Shown here piece after piece: positions 21,712 to 32,700 of a DNA stretch of 64,000 nucleotides. Made by a program: the position numbers and the translations under genes. The DNA lies in contig NC_088917.1 in the NCBI RefSeq assembly GCF_963576675.1, positions 71,658,610 to 71,722,609 of the forward strand, given 5' to 3'. Position 1 is the first letter of the stretch. Each line of letters begins with the position of its first letter. The notes beneath the pieces are model-generated. The model saw nothing but the letters and a program-made list of their open reading frames with translations. It was not told the origin of the DNA and did not search any database. Source of the DNA: Euphorbia lathyris. Its lineage: Eukaryota; Streptophyta; Magnoliopsida; Malpighiales; Euphorbiaceae.

Positions 21712-22886
21712 TCACTTTCGACTTCCTCAGGCTCAACTGGCCTTTTCTCTACCGACTTAGGTACCTGGTGTCCTTGCTCAGCATCCATTTTCTTAGCATC
21801 GGAGATTATTCTCAGCTTCTTAGGAACTGTGTTGACATCCCTTGCTGACTGATTAGCTTTTCTCTTTTTATCTTGCCTGGTGCGGTCAGTACGAGGCTCC
21901 ACAACCTTCTTTCCCCTCTTGGTCGGCATAGCTTGTGCTTCTTCAACCGCCGCGCCTTTTCCTTTCCTTGGTACAATTGGTTGGTCATAAGCCAAGCCGA
22001 ATAGAATACCTGCAGAAATCTCCGTACCCCAAACTTGAATTTCTTCTGCTAAGCTCACTCGGTGATCTTGAAGGATCTTTGTAATAAGGGACCCCAACCT
22101 AAGTGTCCCTGTGCTTCGCTGGAATGCACCGACAAGAAAGACGGGCATATTGAGTGGTTGGTAGGTCAGCATGTGCCATATGAAGCACTGCTCGAAGTTA
22201 GATGCAGAGGATTGAGCATTGATCTTGGGATAGATGAAGTTGGTCAGAATGTAGTGAGCCATCTTTTGATTTTGACCCATACACGTACTGGATATTTCTC
22301 CCTTGTGACCTTTTGGTTTACAAAACTCCACGGGATAGTCAATTTTGGTGGAATCGTTTGTGGTTCTGAGTTCGGCTCCTTCATTCTTTAGATTTAGCAG
22401 TGTAGCGAGATAAGGAGGGTTAACAAAGATCCTCTTCCCCTTTACCTCAGTGACCATGTAGTCACTGTTATCGTCAGCAGCTCGCAAGTTGGCATAGAAT
22501 TCCCTTACTAACTCAGGATAGGTGGCTTCACGGATAGAGAACAACCGAGTCCATCCATTCTTAGAGATCCATTCGCAGAAGGGCTTTTCAGCTTCGACAA
22601 ACCCTTTAGAGAACCAGCGGGAGCGATTAATTTTCCATCCCCTAACGCTGCCGAAAACTGGAGAATAGGTTCTTTCTGGTTCTTTCTTTTCCTTCTTCTT
22701 CTTTTTCATTTTCGAAGAGGTTGCGAGGTCAGCTTGGGGGCTCTTGCTCGGAGTTTGGTCATGCTGAGCTTGTCCTTGAGACTTGGTGGGATTCTCGACG
22801 TATTCCTGCTGAGCAGGAGATGGGGGGTTTTCATCGGAGTGATTTCCATCATAACCAGCTCCGGAGATGTTTTGGGAATCCGACAT
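21712..22886 (-). pseudogene. Extra (env-like position) ORF of the copia element, N-terminal part
   Basis: It starts at the ATG at 22886 and is open up to the nested element (about 390 codons). After a low-complexity Ser/Pro/Gln N-terminus and a Lys-rich stretch (KMKKKKKEKKEPE) comes a conserved domain with SRWFSKGFVEAEKPFCEWI, NGWTRLFSIREATYPELVRE and VKGKRIFVNPPYLATLLNL. A long Lys/Arg-rich tail follows. The middle domain resembles the so-called putative plant transposon protein and ATHILA ORF families. It is paralogous to 35149-35805 on the plus strand. About 100 codons present in that sister are missing here at the junction with the nested element. Its role is unknown. Confidence 0.8.
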
Positions 22887-23402
22887 GATTTTTAGGGATT
22901 CTTTGAGAGTATTTGAAGATTATGGATTTAGATAGAAATCAATTTGCTAGAGATTTCAAAGTGTAAAGAGATGTGAGTGGGAATTCATCCACTATTTATA
23001 GAGGGTCGAGTTGATCTGCAACGTTGAAGTAGTCGTTTTACCTCGAGATGATCAAACGATAATAATCTGGCATTTATGACATGTTCGACGCATTTGTTTT
23101 CTTAATTATTGCAATTACGTCATCCTATGTGGCTATTTATGGCACGTGTGCTATCATTTAATGTTAAATGGATTTTACTCAGTATTTGGAATTCTAAACG
23201 TTTGAAATACTGAGTGCTCAGTTTTACGTAGAAGAGATTTTCATACAGAAGTAACTCAGCCTATAGTAATCACTCAGCATGTATGTCTAGTCAGCATAAG
23301 GTGATTTTATGTTATTCAATTTAGCACAGTTTGAGTAAGTTACTTAGCATGCATTAACTACTCGGCATATAGTATAATCACTCAATATTGATCAAGAATT
23401 TA
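22887..23402 (-). other. Copia spacer between pol and the extra ORF
   Basis: No coding sequence. It is dense in ACTCAGC/GCTGAGT phrases. It could hold an internal promoter or splice acceptor for the extra ORF, but I cannot point to one. Confidence 0.5.
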
Positions 23403-25049
23403 TTAAACAGGATTACACATATCGATAGCTTCCCTTAATATGCTGAATTGCTCACGAGCCAGAGGCTTAGTGAAGATATCCGCAAGCTGTTCATCTGTTG
23501 GTACGTAGGTCAGCTTGATCTCACCTTTGAGTACATGATCTCTAATGAAGTGATGCCTTATGCTGACATGATTCATCCTGCTGTGTTGGATTGGATTTTT
23601 CGATAGGTCAATAGCGCTTTTGTTATCGCATTTGACTTCAATTGTTTCTGTTTTAACTCCGTAATCCTCAAGTTGTTGCTTAATCCATAGGACTTGGGCC
23701 ACACAGCTTCCAGCAGCAATGTACTCAGCTTCAGTTGTAGACAGGGCAACTGATGACTGCTTCTTGCTGAACCAAGACACTAGACAGCTTCCCAGGAAGT
23801 GACATCCTCCAGAAGTGCTCTTACGCTCTAGCTTGTCCCGTCCATAGTCAGCATCAGTGTATCCAATGAGTGTGAAGTCATTTGAGTTTGAATACCATAA
23901 ACTTTTCTCATCCGTGCACAGGATAGTATCAGTGCCCATTGGGGTTGATATGGGCTTACAATCTTCCATATCGAATTTCTTTAGCATTTCTTTGGCGTAC
24001 TTAGACTGACTAATGAAGACGCCGTTCTTCCCTTGCTTGATTTGAAGTCCAAGGAAGAAGTTGAGTTCGCCCATCATAGACATTTCGAACTCAGTTTGCA
24101 TCTGTTTACTAAATTCTTTACACATAGATTCGTCAGTAGCACCAAATATTATATCATCTACGTAAATTTGTGCGAGCAGGGTATTTTTACCCTTCTTCTT
24201 AATGAATAAGGTTGTGTCAGCTTTGCCTCTGACATAGTTCCTGGTCAGTAGGAAATTAGTCAACCTCTCATACCAAGCATGAGGTGCTTGTTTCAGGCCG
24301 TATAAGGCCTTATTGAGTTTATAAACGTGGTTTGGAAACTTTGGATCTTCAAACCCAGGAGGCTGACTAACATATACCTCTTCGTTTATAAATCCATTAA
24401 GAAAAGCACTTTTGACATCCATTTGATACAGTTTGAAGTTCATGAAACTAGCATATGCACACAATATACGTATAGCCTCTAACCTAGCAACGGGAGCAAA
24501 GGTCTCACCATAGTCAATGCCCTCTTGCTGACTATAGCCTTGGGCTAGAAGTCGGGCTTTATTTCTGACTACATTGCCTTGCTCATCTAGCTTATTTCTA
24601 AAGACCCACTTAGTTCCTATGGTCTTTTGATTCCTAGGTTTTGGTACTAAATCCCATACCTCATTTCTTTTGAACTGATCAAGCTCCTCTTGCATAGCAT
24701 TGATCCAGTGTTCGTCGTGCTCAGCATCAGCAAAACTCTTTGGCTCATGAACTGAGACGAATGCAACATTGTTGATATACTTTCTAAGCTGATCTCTTGT
24801 CATCAGCTTGTTGTCAGCAGCATCAAGAATGGACTTCTCCGAATGTCCTCTTGGAATTTTGATTTCTTTGGGTAATGTTGAGTTGTCTGGAATAGGTGTT
24901 TCTACAATATCTGCAGGAGTAGATTGGTCAGCAAAGGTAATGTCTGTTTCGTGTTTACCTTTGGTCAGCCCTTGTACTGATGACTCAGAGGCTCCATTTT
25001 GATCAGCGGAAACTGAGCTTGGTTCGTCTTCAGCGGACTGAGTTGTGTT
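23403..25049 (-). pseudogene. Copia reverse transcriptase and RNase H
   Basis: The frame is open from 25049 to the stop at 23403 (about 548 codons), with RT motifs [59 protein letters not shown] and the catalytic YVDDIIFG. It continues into RNase H with [29 protein letters not shown] and LADIFTKPL. All active-site aspartates visible by eye are present. The frame is separated from integrase only by the TGA at 25050-25052, where a C-to-T change of CGA is the simplest explanation. Confidence 0.92.
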
Positions 25050-25789
25050 TCATGCAGGGTCAATTTCATCGAACTCGATATGGACAGACTCTTCTACAGC
25101 TTGAGTTCGTTTGTTATACACCCTATATGCTTTACTGTTAGTTGAGTACCCGAGAAAGATTGCTTCATCAGCTTTAGCATCAAATTTAGCAAGGTTATCT
25201 TTTGTGTTAAGTATAAAGCATTTACACCCAAAGGCACAAAAGTAGCCAATATTGGGCTTCCGTCCTTTCCAAAGTTCATATGGGGTTTTCTTAATAATAG
25301 GCCTAACTAAAGCCCTATTGAGTATATAGCATGCTGTGTGGACAGCTTCACCCCAGAAATACTTTGGAAGCCTATTTTCGCTCAGCATTGTCCTAGCAAT
25401 TTCGACAATTGTTCTGTTCCTCCTTTCAAAGACCCCATTTTGTTGAGGTGTTCTAGGAGCAGAGAAATTGTGGTCAATGCCACTGACTTCACAGAATTCA
25501 TCAAACTGTTGGTTTTTGAATTCTCCGCCATTATCACTTCTAATATGAGCTACTTTTAGGTCTTTGTCATTTTCAAGCTTTTTAATCAATGTTGTGAACA
25601 TCTCAAATGTTTCATCCTTGCTACTCAGCAAGATGATCCAAGTATACCGAGAGAAATCGTCTACAATGACTAAGGAAAATTTCTTACCGCCCAAGCTGAG
25701 TGGCTGGACAGGTCCGAAAAGGTCCAAATGTAGTAATTCCAATGGTCTCTTGGTTGAGACAATGTTTTTACTTTGAAAAGACTTTTCGT
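25050..25789 (-). pseudogene. Copia integrase core
   Basis: Core motifs are LLHLDLFGP, IVDDFSRYTW, HIRSDNGGEF and PQQNGVFERRNRT, giving the D-D-E catalytic set. GYSTNSKAYRVYNKRT follows near the end. A one-base frame change near 25780 separates it from the zinc-binding part upstream. Confidence 0.92.
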
Positions 25790-26350
25790 TTATTTACCTT
25801 GCTGACAAGCATTACATAACTGATCTTTTTCAAATTTCAATTTGGGCAATCCCTCAACTAGTTGCTTTCTAGCTAATTTGGCAAGGAGGTCCATGCTTAC
25901 ATGACCAAGTCTCATATGCCATAGCCAGAAGTTATCCTCTTTAGATACTAAGCATATATTTTTGGAAAACTGTTTTTCTAAACTCAACATATATACATTG
26001 TCAACACGAGGGGCAGTTAAAATCAAGTTATTTGTTCTTCCCTCGAGTATCCGACACTGAGTGGCATCAAATACAACCTTTCTACCGATGTCACACAGCT
26101 GAGCTACGCTCAATAGGTTATATTTGAGACCTTTAACTAAGGAGACTGACTCAATAGTAGGGTTACCTCCAATAGTTCCTGAGCCTACTATCTTACCCTT
26201 TTTATTGTCTCCAAAGCTTACGTTTCCACCTCGTTTAAGCTCAAGTGTGATGAACTGAGTTTCATCACCAGTCATGTGCCTCGAGCATGTGCTGTCAATG
26301 TACCACAGTTTTGATTTTTCCACGCATCTCAGGCTCACCTGCATTTTAAA
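25790..26350 (-). pseudogene. Copia protease and integrase zinc-binding domain
   Basis: The protease motif reads YIDSTCSRHMTGD; the family norm is DSG, so the Gly after Asp-Ser is Thr here. The integrase HHCC finger is seen as LWHMRLGHVS...DQLCNACQQGK. Stops lie at 25790-25792 and 26351-26353. Confidence 0.9.
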
Positions 26351-27776
26351 CTATTCATCTTTAGGTACCCAATTCTTTTTGGGTCCTCGTTGGTTAGCAT
26401 AAACAGGTGCTATATCACGTTTTAACTTGTGACGACATAAATTTATGGTGTGGCCTTGTTTACCACAGAAGTCACAATGAGTTACCCTTTTTGGGTGACT
26501 TTGTCTTTGGTCAGCACCATTGTGCTGAGCATGCCAACATACCTTAGTGGTATGACATTTCTTTCCGCAGAAGTCACATTAGACAGTCCTCTTATTATAC
26601 AAACACACATCTACTGTGTGTCCTCTTTTCCCACAACAGTCACACTGAGTGATCTGTCTACGCTGACCTGTACCTGAGTACTCAGCATGGGATTTACTTG
26701 AACCTTTTATTTGGTTCTGTAGGTTTGTGACATCCTTTCTCGGATTCTTTGAATCTGATTGGACTTCCAAGACAAACTTGTGCAAAATTTCCATGTTGCT
26801 ATGCAAAGTTGAGTTGTCTTGGAGAAGATATCGAAGGTCACTAAGTTTGACCTCTTCAATCTCGTCACATCGCCTGCTGAGTGCCTTTATTTTCTTGTTA
26901 CACTTTTTAGTCAGTGTATATAAATCACTCAGGGCGTTAACCATTTCATTTCTAAGCAAGTGTAAGGATGTTACCTCGTTTGAGTATTCCTCCTGTTCAG
27001 ATTCTTCAGAGAGGTTAGCTTGCTCAGATCGAGTGTGGTCAGCAGCGTCATCGGCCATGAAGCATATATTTGCTGTTTCATTTGCGTCAGCTTCTGATGA
27101 GGTTGACTCATCACTGTCACTCCATGTAGCCACCATTGCCTTTTTGCTTCCCTTTCTTTTCTTTCTTTAAGTTAGGGCAGCTTGACTTAATGTGCCCAGT
27201 TTGATGGCACTCGAAGCATGTGATAGGCTTTGAGCTGTCCTTTTTGTATCTGTTGTCACTGGACTCAGCTTTGTATCTATCACCTCTTTTGTATGGCCTC
27301 TTGCTGTTTTTATCATTCTTTCTGAACAGCTTCTTCATCTTCCTTGTGAACATGGCCATTTCCTCATCATCTGATGAGTCAGCTTCGGTTGAGTCAGCTT
27401 TCATGACAAGTGATTTCTGCTTCTTGTCTTCTGACTTTTCTTTTGCTTCGAAGTTTTTCATAGAGATCTCATGAGTCAGCAGAGATCCGATCAGCTCTTC
27501 ATATTTGTACGTGGTCAAGTCTTGGGCTTCCTCCACAGCCGTTTTCTTAGCTTGCCAGCTCTTGGGTAGACTTCTCAAGATTTTCTTCACCTATTCTTCT
27601 TCGGTTAAATTCTTCCCGAGCCTTTTGAGCTCATTTATGATATTTGTGAATCTTGAGTTCATCTCTGAGATGGCTTCGTTTTCTTTCATCTCGAACAGCT
27701 CGTAGAGTCTCATGTGCTGGTTTACCTTAGATTCCTTGACTTTGCTCGTGCCTTCATAGGTCACCTTGAGCGAATG
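26351..27776 (-). pseudogene. Copia gag with four zinc knuckles, N-terminus replaced
   Basis: The capsid end reads MKKILRSLPKSWQAK. Zinc knuckle 1 is CFECHQTGHIKSSC. A serine/acidic stretch (ATWSDSDESTSS) typical of SIRE/Maximus gag follows, then three more CCHC knuckles (CDCCGKRGHTVDVC, CDFCGKKCHTTKVC and CDFCGKQGHTINLC). In-frame stops lie at 27591-27593, 26579-26581 and 26351-26353. Upstream of 27776 the gag is cut off abruptly by copied flanking DNA, so the start codon and first part are missing. Confidence 0.85.
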
Positions 27777-27878
27777 AAAATACTTTTTTTTTATTATTGA
27801 TATATGATAATTACTCCAACTTGTTTTATTACAATAGAAAAGAAAAAAGACACATAGTTGAAGGCATTGCTTCGGTCT

Positions 27879-28191
27879 TTAACGATGGAGTAAGGATACA
27901 ACGGCAACGATTGTTGATACAATCACAATGATGACAAATGAATATTTTCTCTCGTCGTTGCAATCACCACGTGTATTGCAAATGAATGATATTATTCGTC
28001 CCTTTCCCACTTCAGAACCAACTTCCTCCTTTTGTGAACCTATAACCATATATCGATTTTGTAATTAGATAGGATTTACACATATACAATGTAAAAAAAA
28101 ACCTACGACGAGAATACCACTTACATGATAAACACACGATTGATGAAACGTACAACAAACTCCATAGTAACATTGATTTTGAAATTGACAT
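27879..28191 (-). CDS. Small secreted or membrane peptide, copy C (inside copia element)
   Basis: Exon 1 is 28125-28191 and exon 2 is 27879-28039, with an 85-bp GT-AG intron and the same exon lengths as copy B (67 and 161 bp). The product is 75 aa with the same leader, the FICNTRGDCND motif and a C-terminal hydrophobic helix ending SLLHR. It differs from copy B at only a few residues. TATAAATA (28266-28273) and AATAAA (27825-27830) are retained. The gene was carried here with the flank-derived block, so it is intact in sequence, but whether it is expressed is unknown. Confidence 0.62.
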
Positions 28192-28265
28192 TATCACTCT
28201 TAAAAAACCTATAGTTTTGACTTATGTCTCTCTCTTTTTTTTCCATATAGTTTCCTATATTCATG

Positions 28266-28273
28266 TATTTATA
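28266..28273 (-). promoter_or_regulatory. TATA box of peptide gene copy C
   Basis: TATAAATA on the minus strand, 75 bp before the start codon, in the same context as copy B. Confidence 0.5.
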
Positions 28274-28992
28274 GGTAAATGGTTATTCTAATTTGGTGGG
28301 GTGTATCTTATTTTTTTCATATGTATAGTAATGTAAATCCATCCAATTTATTTTTCACCATGTATAGTAATATAAATCCATAGGTATTGAATGGTTTTTA
28401 AAAAAATAAAAAAATAGAATAATAAATTTAAAAGAGTTGATCAGTTATTTATTATTTAAATTAAAAATATTAATCTTAAATTCTATTACTAAATCACGTA
28501 AAACATTTTTTTAGAACTAACCGTTATGTAACTGATGTAACTAGTGCAGGATAAATAATAAAACTTCTCTATTTTATCATGATATCCGAAAATTGACCCA
28601 ACTTACCAACGTTAGGGGAAAATATATTAATATAAATACAAAAATATAAAATCGTGATTACAAAATTAGGCTAGTTAATTAGTTGCATACTATTCTAGTA
28701 GTCTAAAAGTTTTTTAGATGGTATACAAAATAAGCCTTCAAAAAGTGAACCATGAATACAAAAAAGCAATATATAGTTTTATTGTTATATTACCTTAAAT
28801 AACGTAACGTTATGTTATATTACCTTAAGTAACGTGACATGACGTGACATGATTTTACGTTATGTAAGGTAATATAACAAAACGTTACGTAACCGAACTT
28901 AACGTAATTTTAGGTAAAGTAATGTAACGTAACATAACGTATTGTGACGTAGTATATTGTCACGTACTGTAACATAACGTATTGTGACGTAG

Positions 28993-30218
28993 TATATCAA
29001 GCAACACATACAGATATATATTGAGAGAGAGTTAGAAATTACTCAACGCGACTTATCCTAGTTCGGCCTCTCCGCCTACGTCCAGTCTCCAGAATTCCTC
29101 CGGGCTTTTTCAATCCAATACTGAGCTCTTTAAAGGTAGAGCACAAACCGTTTACAAGGCAGTTGAATATACAAGAGTACCGTCCTCTATTCGTCTACTC
29201 AACTCCTACTAAGTGCTATAACCGAACATCTAGATTTCTCTACCGCTGAGTACTTAAAACCGAGTACTCAGCACCACTCTCTCAATTTTACAATTGATAC
29301 AGAATTGTTCTTTTTCAGACAAAGAACACTTTAGATGATTACAAAAATCACTCTAGCTTTTACACAGAAATGGAAATTAGGTGTAAGGTCTTTTTCTTGT
29401 TTTGGTGTGCTTTTGTATGTAATGCTTTTTTTTTCTTTTGTATTTCAGCCAAGGATCCAAGAAGTGAACTTGTCCTTTTATAGTTGAGGTCTGAAGCAGA
29501 AATGATTTGAATCTGGAATTATCCGTTGGATTCAAACGGCTTTTTCTTGCGACATGTTCTGGTCAGCTTCAGATTTGTAGGCCAATCTTGTCGTCTGAAT
29601 TCCGCAGGTGCCAGGCTTGTCTTCTTCTCGCATGTTTGTCTTCTTGTACAGGTTTCGTCTTTTAGCTAACGGACAGTTGACCCATGCATCTCGAAATTGA
29701 CTATGTGAGTAATTCCGAGGTCTCTATTATTGGTGCAGACAGTTGTCGGATCTTGTCTTTTAGCAAACGGATCATTCGTGCTGTCTTAAAATCATTCAGC
29801 ATGACTTTGATAGCCGTTGTCTTTGATTGTTGCCAATTCCGATACTGAGTTGCCTTTCACTCAGCTTCCACGGTCAGCTTCGTTCTGCACGATATGGTTC
29901 CGAAGAAGACTTCTCTTCTTTTATGCTGAGTCGCTTTTCACTCAGCTTCTGTGATCAGCTTCATTTGCAAGCTTCGGTTCTGAAGAAGACTTTCCTTCTT
30001 TCGTACTGAGTTATTCTTTACTCAGCCCGTGCTATGTTGTCATGCTGACTATGTTCTGTCTTAATTTGATTCATGTTCTTATAAATATTTTTATACTCAA
30101 CATTGAATAAACGCATTAGTACAATTAAATCAAAGCACTTAAATTTAATTATCTTAATCATGGATTATCTCAAGTAATTTTGTCAAATCAAAATCATGTT
30201 TGGAAAGGTGTTTCAACA
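28993..30218 (-). repeat. Copia 5' LTR remnant
   Basis: It matches 11577-12799 of the 3' LTR at high identity, starting TGTTGAAACACC at 30218 (minus). It includes TATAAAAGG at 29474-29482. The last 268 bp of the LTR are absent, replaced by the flank-derived block. The right edge is followed by the ATAAT target duplication. Confidence 0.9.
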
Positions 30219-30223
30219 ATAAT

Positions 30224-31239
30224 ATTTTTATTTTATCTTGCATTACAACCGCTTAATTTATTTTGGAAAAGTAATAAAATTTATTATATATATAAAGATA
30301 AAACTAAAATAGTGTAATTAAATATATGAATAATTATTTTCTCAAAAAATATATATATGAATAATTAATGTCATTTAGAATTTTCTTCAAAAGCTACACT
30401 AAGTACATTTTTTTCTCAACACAAATATGAAGTCTCGATCATTTTCTTCAAAAGTAGCACTGTCATATGCACCAACTCTGTGTTCTCCTCAATCTTCATC
30501 TAAAGCATAGCCACTTCTGCTGATTTAAAAATTATCTTCTACTTTCCCTCCCAAAGTTGGGGAGGAAGAGAACACTGGTAAATGATGACATCACTGACAA
30601 CATATAGAGCTTTAATCTAGCCTCCAAATTTTCCAAATGCTCACAGGGTTGCCTAATGGTACTGCCAGTTCCTCAATGCTATAGGTGCTGCAGCTTCTGC
30701 TGCTTCTCTTGGAGCGATTTGGACGCAATAAAGACTATAATTTAATCAGCAAGAACGAAACACATTTAAATAACAATAATCTTGTCATTTTTTACCTGTC
30801 ATTTACTGAAAGAAATTATTAAAACACATTTATTTTATCTTGCTCTCTAAGCCTACACTCCTCTCTAATCTTTTTTATGCTCAAACGACGTCTCAACTCC
30901 CGAAGAGTAGATGGCGCTGATTTGAATTTCCACTTTGTGTTTATCTCTATAAGCTATATAAGAAGTTGTCATTGTGATGAATCTCTGTTAGAAATCGTTG
31001 GATTATGAATTTCAAATTAGGAGATAAGTTGGGTTTAGTTAGGATTAAGGTGTTTAAGTTTATCTCAAACAGTTTTTTTTTTTTACGTTTAACATTAATA
31101 AAAACAATTTAAAAATACCAAAAGCTTATAAATTGACACATGAGCAGAACTCTTCACATTGTGACACATCAGCTAACTTAGACTTTAAAATTCTGCCAAG
31201 TGTTTCTTTTGTTCCGTGTTTTATATATATAATAGATAG
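30224..31239. other. Intergenic DNA with possible exon relics
   Basis: Mostly AT-rich. GC-richer patches at about 30540-30730 and 30840-30960 give short minus-strand frames (for example FKSAPSTLRELRRRLSIKK) that look like relics of a real exon, but I cannot assign a family and no continuous gene is present. Confidence 0.35.
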
Positions 31240-31690
31240 ATATCTAAAATTGTACAATTTTAATCCTAACGTTGGCAACCAAGATCAATTTTACCCTTAA
31301 TTACGGCAAATTGTCTGCTGAATCATAATTTTATTATCTACGCTTCACATGTATGTTATTTCATTACTAATTAGTAACAGATCGCAAACACATGAATAGA
31401 CGTTAAAAAATAAACTAAAAAATCAAAAAATTACACTGTATTTTGTACAAGTTGGACAGAAAAATTTAAATATTTCATTAAATTTAAAAATATTGATCTC
31501 CAATTCTATTACTAAATCACGAAAAAATAATAATCATGATATCCGAAATTAACCCAACTTCTAATATTAGAGAAAAATTGCTCTGGGCCGCCAACATTAG
31601 GAGCAAATTTGCATAATTTTAAACGTTAAGGGTAAAATGGATCTTGAATGTCAACGTTAGAAGTATTTTTTACACCTTATCCCTAATTGA
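31240..31690. mobile_element. MITE-like element with long inverted repeats
   Basis: The left part reads CTAACGTTGGCAACCAAGAT and the right part, in reverse complement, CTAACGTTGACATTCAAGAT; each is followed by TTTTACCCTTAA. This gives inverted arms of at least 40 bp with several mismatches. Ends and target duplication were not resolved. Related arms occur near 2890-2975 and 10700-10745. Confidence 0.55.
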
Positions 31691-32402
31691 ATCTATCTAA
31701 TTAAATAAAATCACCCGTAATGTTTCCAATCAAAATTTTACCATTAGGTTACAGAATTTTAAAAAGAATGGTTTCACAGTGATTTCAATGTGTTACTAAC
31801 ACTTACAACAAACCTTTTAGTGAGTCACATATAAATTAATCAATTTTTTTTTTATAAAGTTTCTATAATGTTTACTATGTTATTAGTATTCAGGGGAGTA
31901 GATGAGGGCGTGCAAGAAGTGCTTCCGCACAGGGCCTCAAATTTATAAGGGCCCCAAAATTTAAGATGTGATTAGTCAAATACAAATATTAGCTTAAATT
32001 AAAAAATAATAATAACATAATGTAATAAGATTTATTTACACTTTTTCATTACATTGAGTGCGTATGTGATTTAGATATTCAACCATTAAAAATTTACAAC
32101 CTTAATACAAAATTCTATTAATTATTAAGGGTTTAAGAAAAATTTAGCACAGGAGCCCCAAAAAGTTCTACTAGTATTGGTACAAATAACCAAACAAAAA
32201 TATAAAAATATATAAAACGGCTTCGTTAAATGTTGCTCTTATCTCAAGGAAAAAAAAAAGAAATCAAAATTCATCAAGTCGATACCTCATCATAATTTCA
32301 CCAAGACAAAAGTCAAAATATTGATTGGTCTCTATTGTATATTGTGTGACAACATCCAACAAAAAAAAAATTAGTATTAAACAATTTTGGCTATACGTTA
32401 GA
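31691..32402. other. Intergenic DNA with transposon-end fragment
   Basis: About 31905-32170 contains GTGCTTCCGCACAGGGCC and, further on, AGCACAGGAGCCCCAAAA, which look like the two ends of a short degraded DNA transposon. Nothing coding is seen. Confidence 0.4.
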
Positions 32403-32700
32403 ATTCAAATATAAAAAGTGTGTACATCAAAATTAGAGGGCAACAAGTTGCATTTAAATAGATAACATTATTGGCCTTCTAGCTTGCAAGATAATGAGCC
32501 GTACGTTTTTCGTAACATCAGCAATTAAGACGGAATTACAAATGAAAATAAACGTTAGGACGTACTCACATATTCATTGACGTGTTTCCGATTATGACAA
32601 AATACAAAGACGGAACCGAACATCACAACCTTAAATTGAATAGAAATGTATACAGAAGTTACACAAAATAAGAAAAGTTACAAATGATGTTTGCAAATGT
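32403..32700. repeat. Paralogue of 6040-6330 and 6726-6790 (Helitron empty site)
   Basis: It matches the sequence right of the Helitron end at 6039, with internal deletions, and reads AATTCAAATATAAA at the junction, so it lacks the Helitron. Confidence 0.75.

Larger units (their letters stand above)
27777..28998. repeat. Copy of DNA flanking the 3' LTR, placed inside the copia element
   Basis: This block matches 9901-11083 almost base for base, including the peptide gene, its TATA box, the 10745-10910 repeat and the TAACG-like array. At 28993-28998 the join uses TATATC, present at both source points (11078-11083 and 11577-11582). At the gag side the join is at GAAAATAC. It occupies the place where the rest of the 5' LTR, the primer-binding site and the gag start should be. 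Confidence 0.92.
11309..30218 (-). mobile_element. Ty1/copia retrotransposon, SIRE-like layout, with nested insert and chimeric 5' end
   Basis: Both outer ends carry matching inverted tips (TGTTG...CAACA) and are flanked by the 5-bp duplication ATAAT (11304-11308 and 30219-30223), which fixes the borders. On the minus strand the order is 5' LTR remnant, replaced segment, gag, protease, integrase, RT-RNase H, a long extra ORF, polypurine tract and 3' LTR. Integrase before RT marks Ty1/copia. A large extra ORF after pol, LTRs near 1.5 kb and a gag with several zinc knuckles fit the SIRE/Maximus group. Multiple stops make it non-functional. A Ty3/gypsy derivative occupies 14909-21711. Confidence 0.9.

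Noticed and set aside
13361..22886. Calling the copia extra ORF an envelope gene
   Set aside because: Position is that of env-like ORFs in SIRE-type elements, but I see no signal peptide or convincing membrane segments, so only position is claimed.
30540..30960. Coding exons on the minus strand
   Set aside because: Short frames with plausible protein character but no recognisable family, no continuous splice model and several stops.
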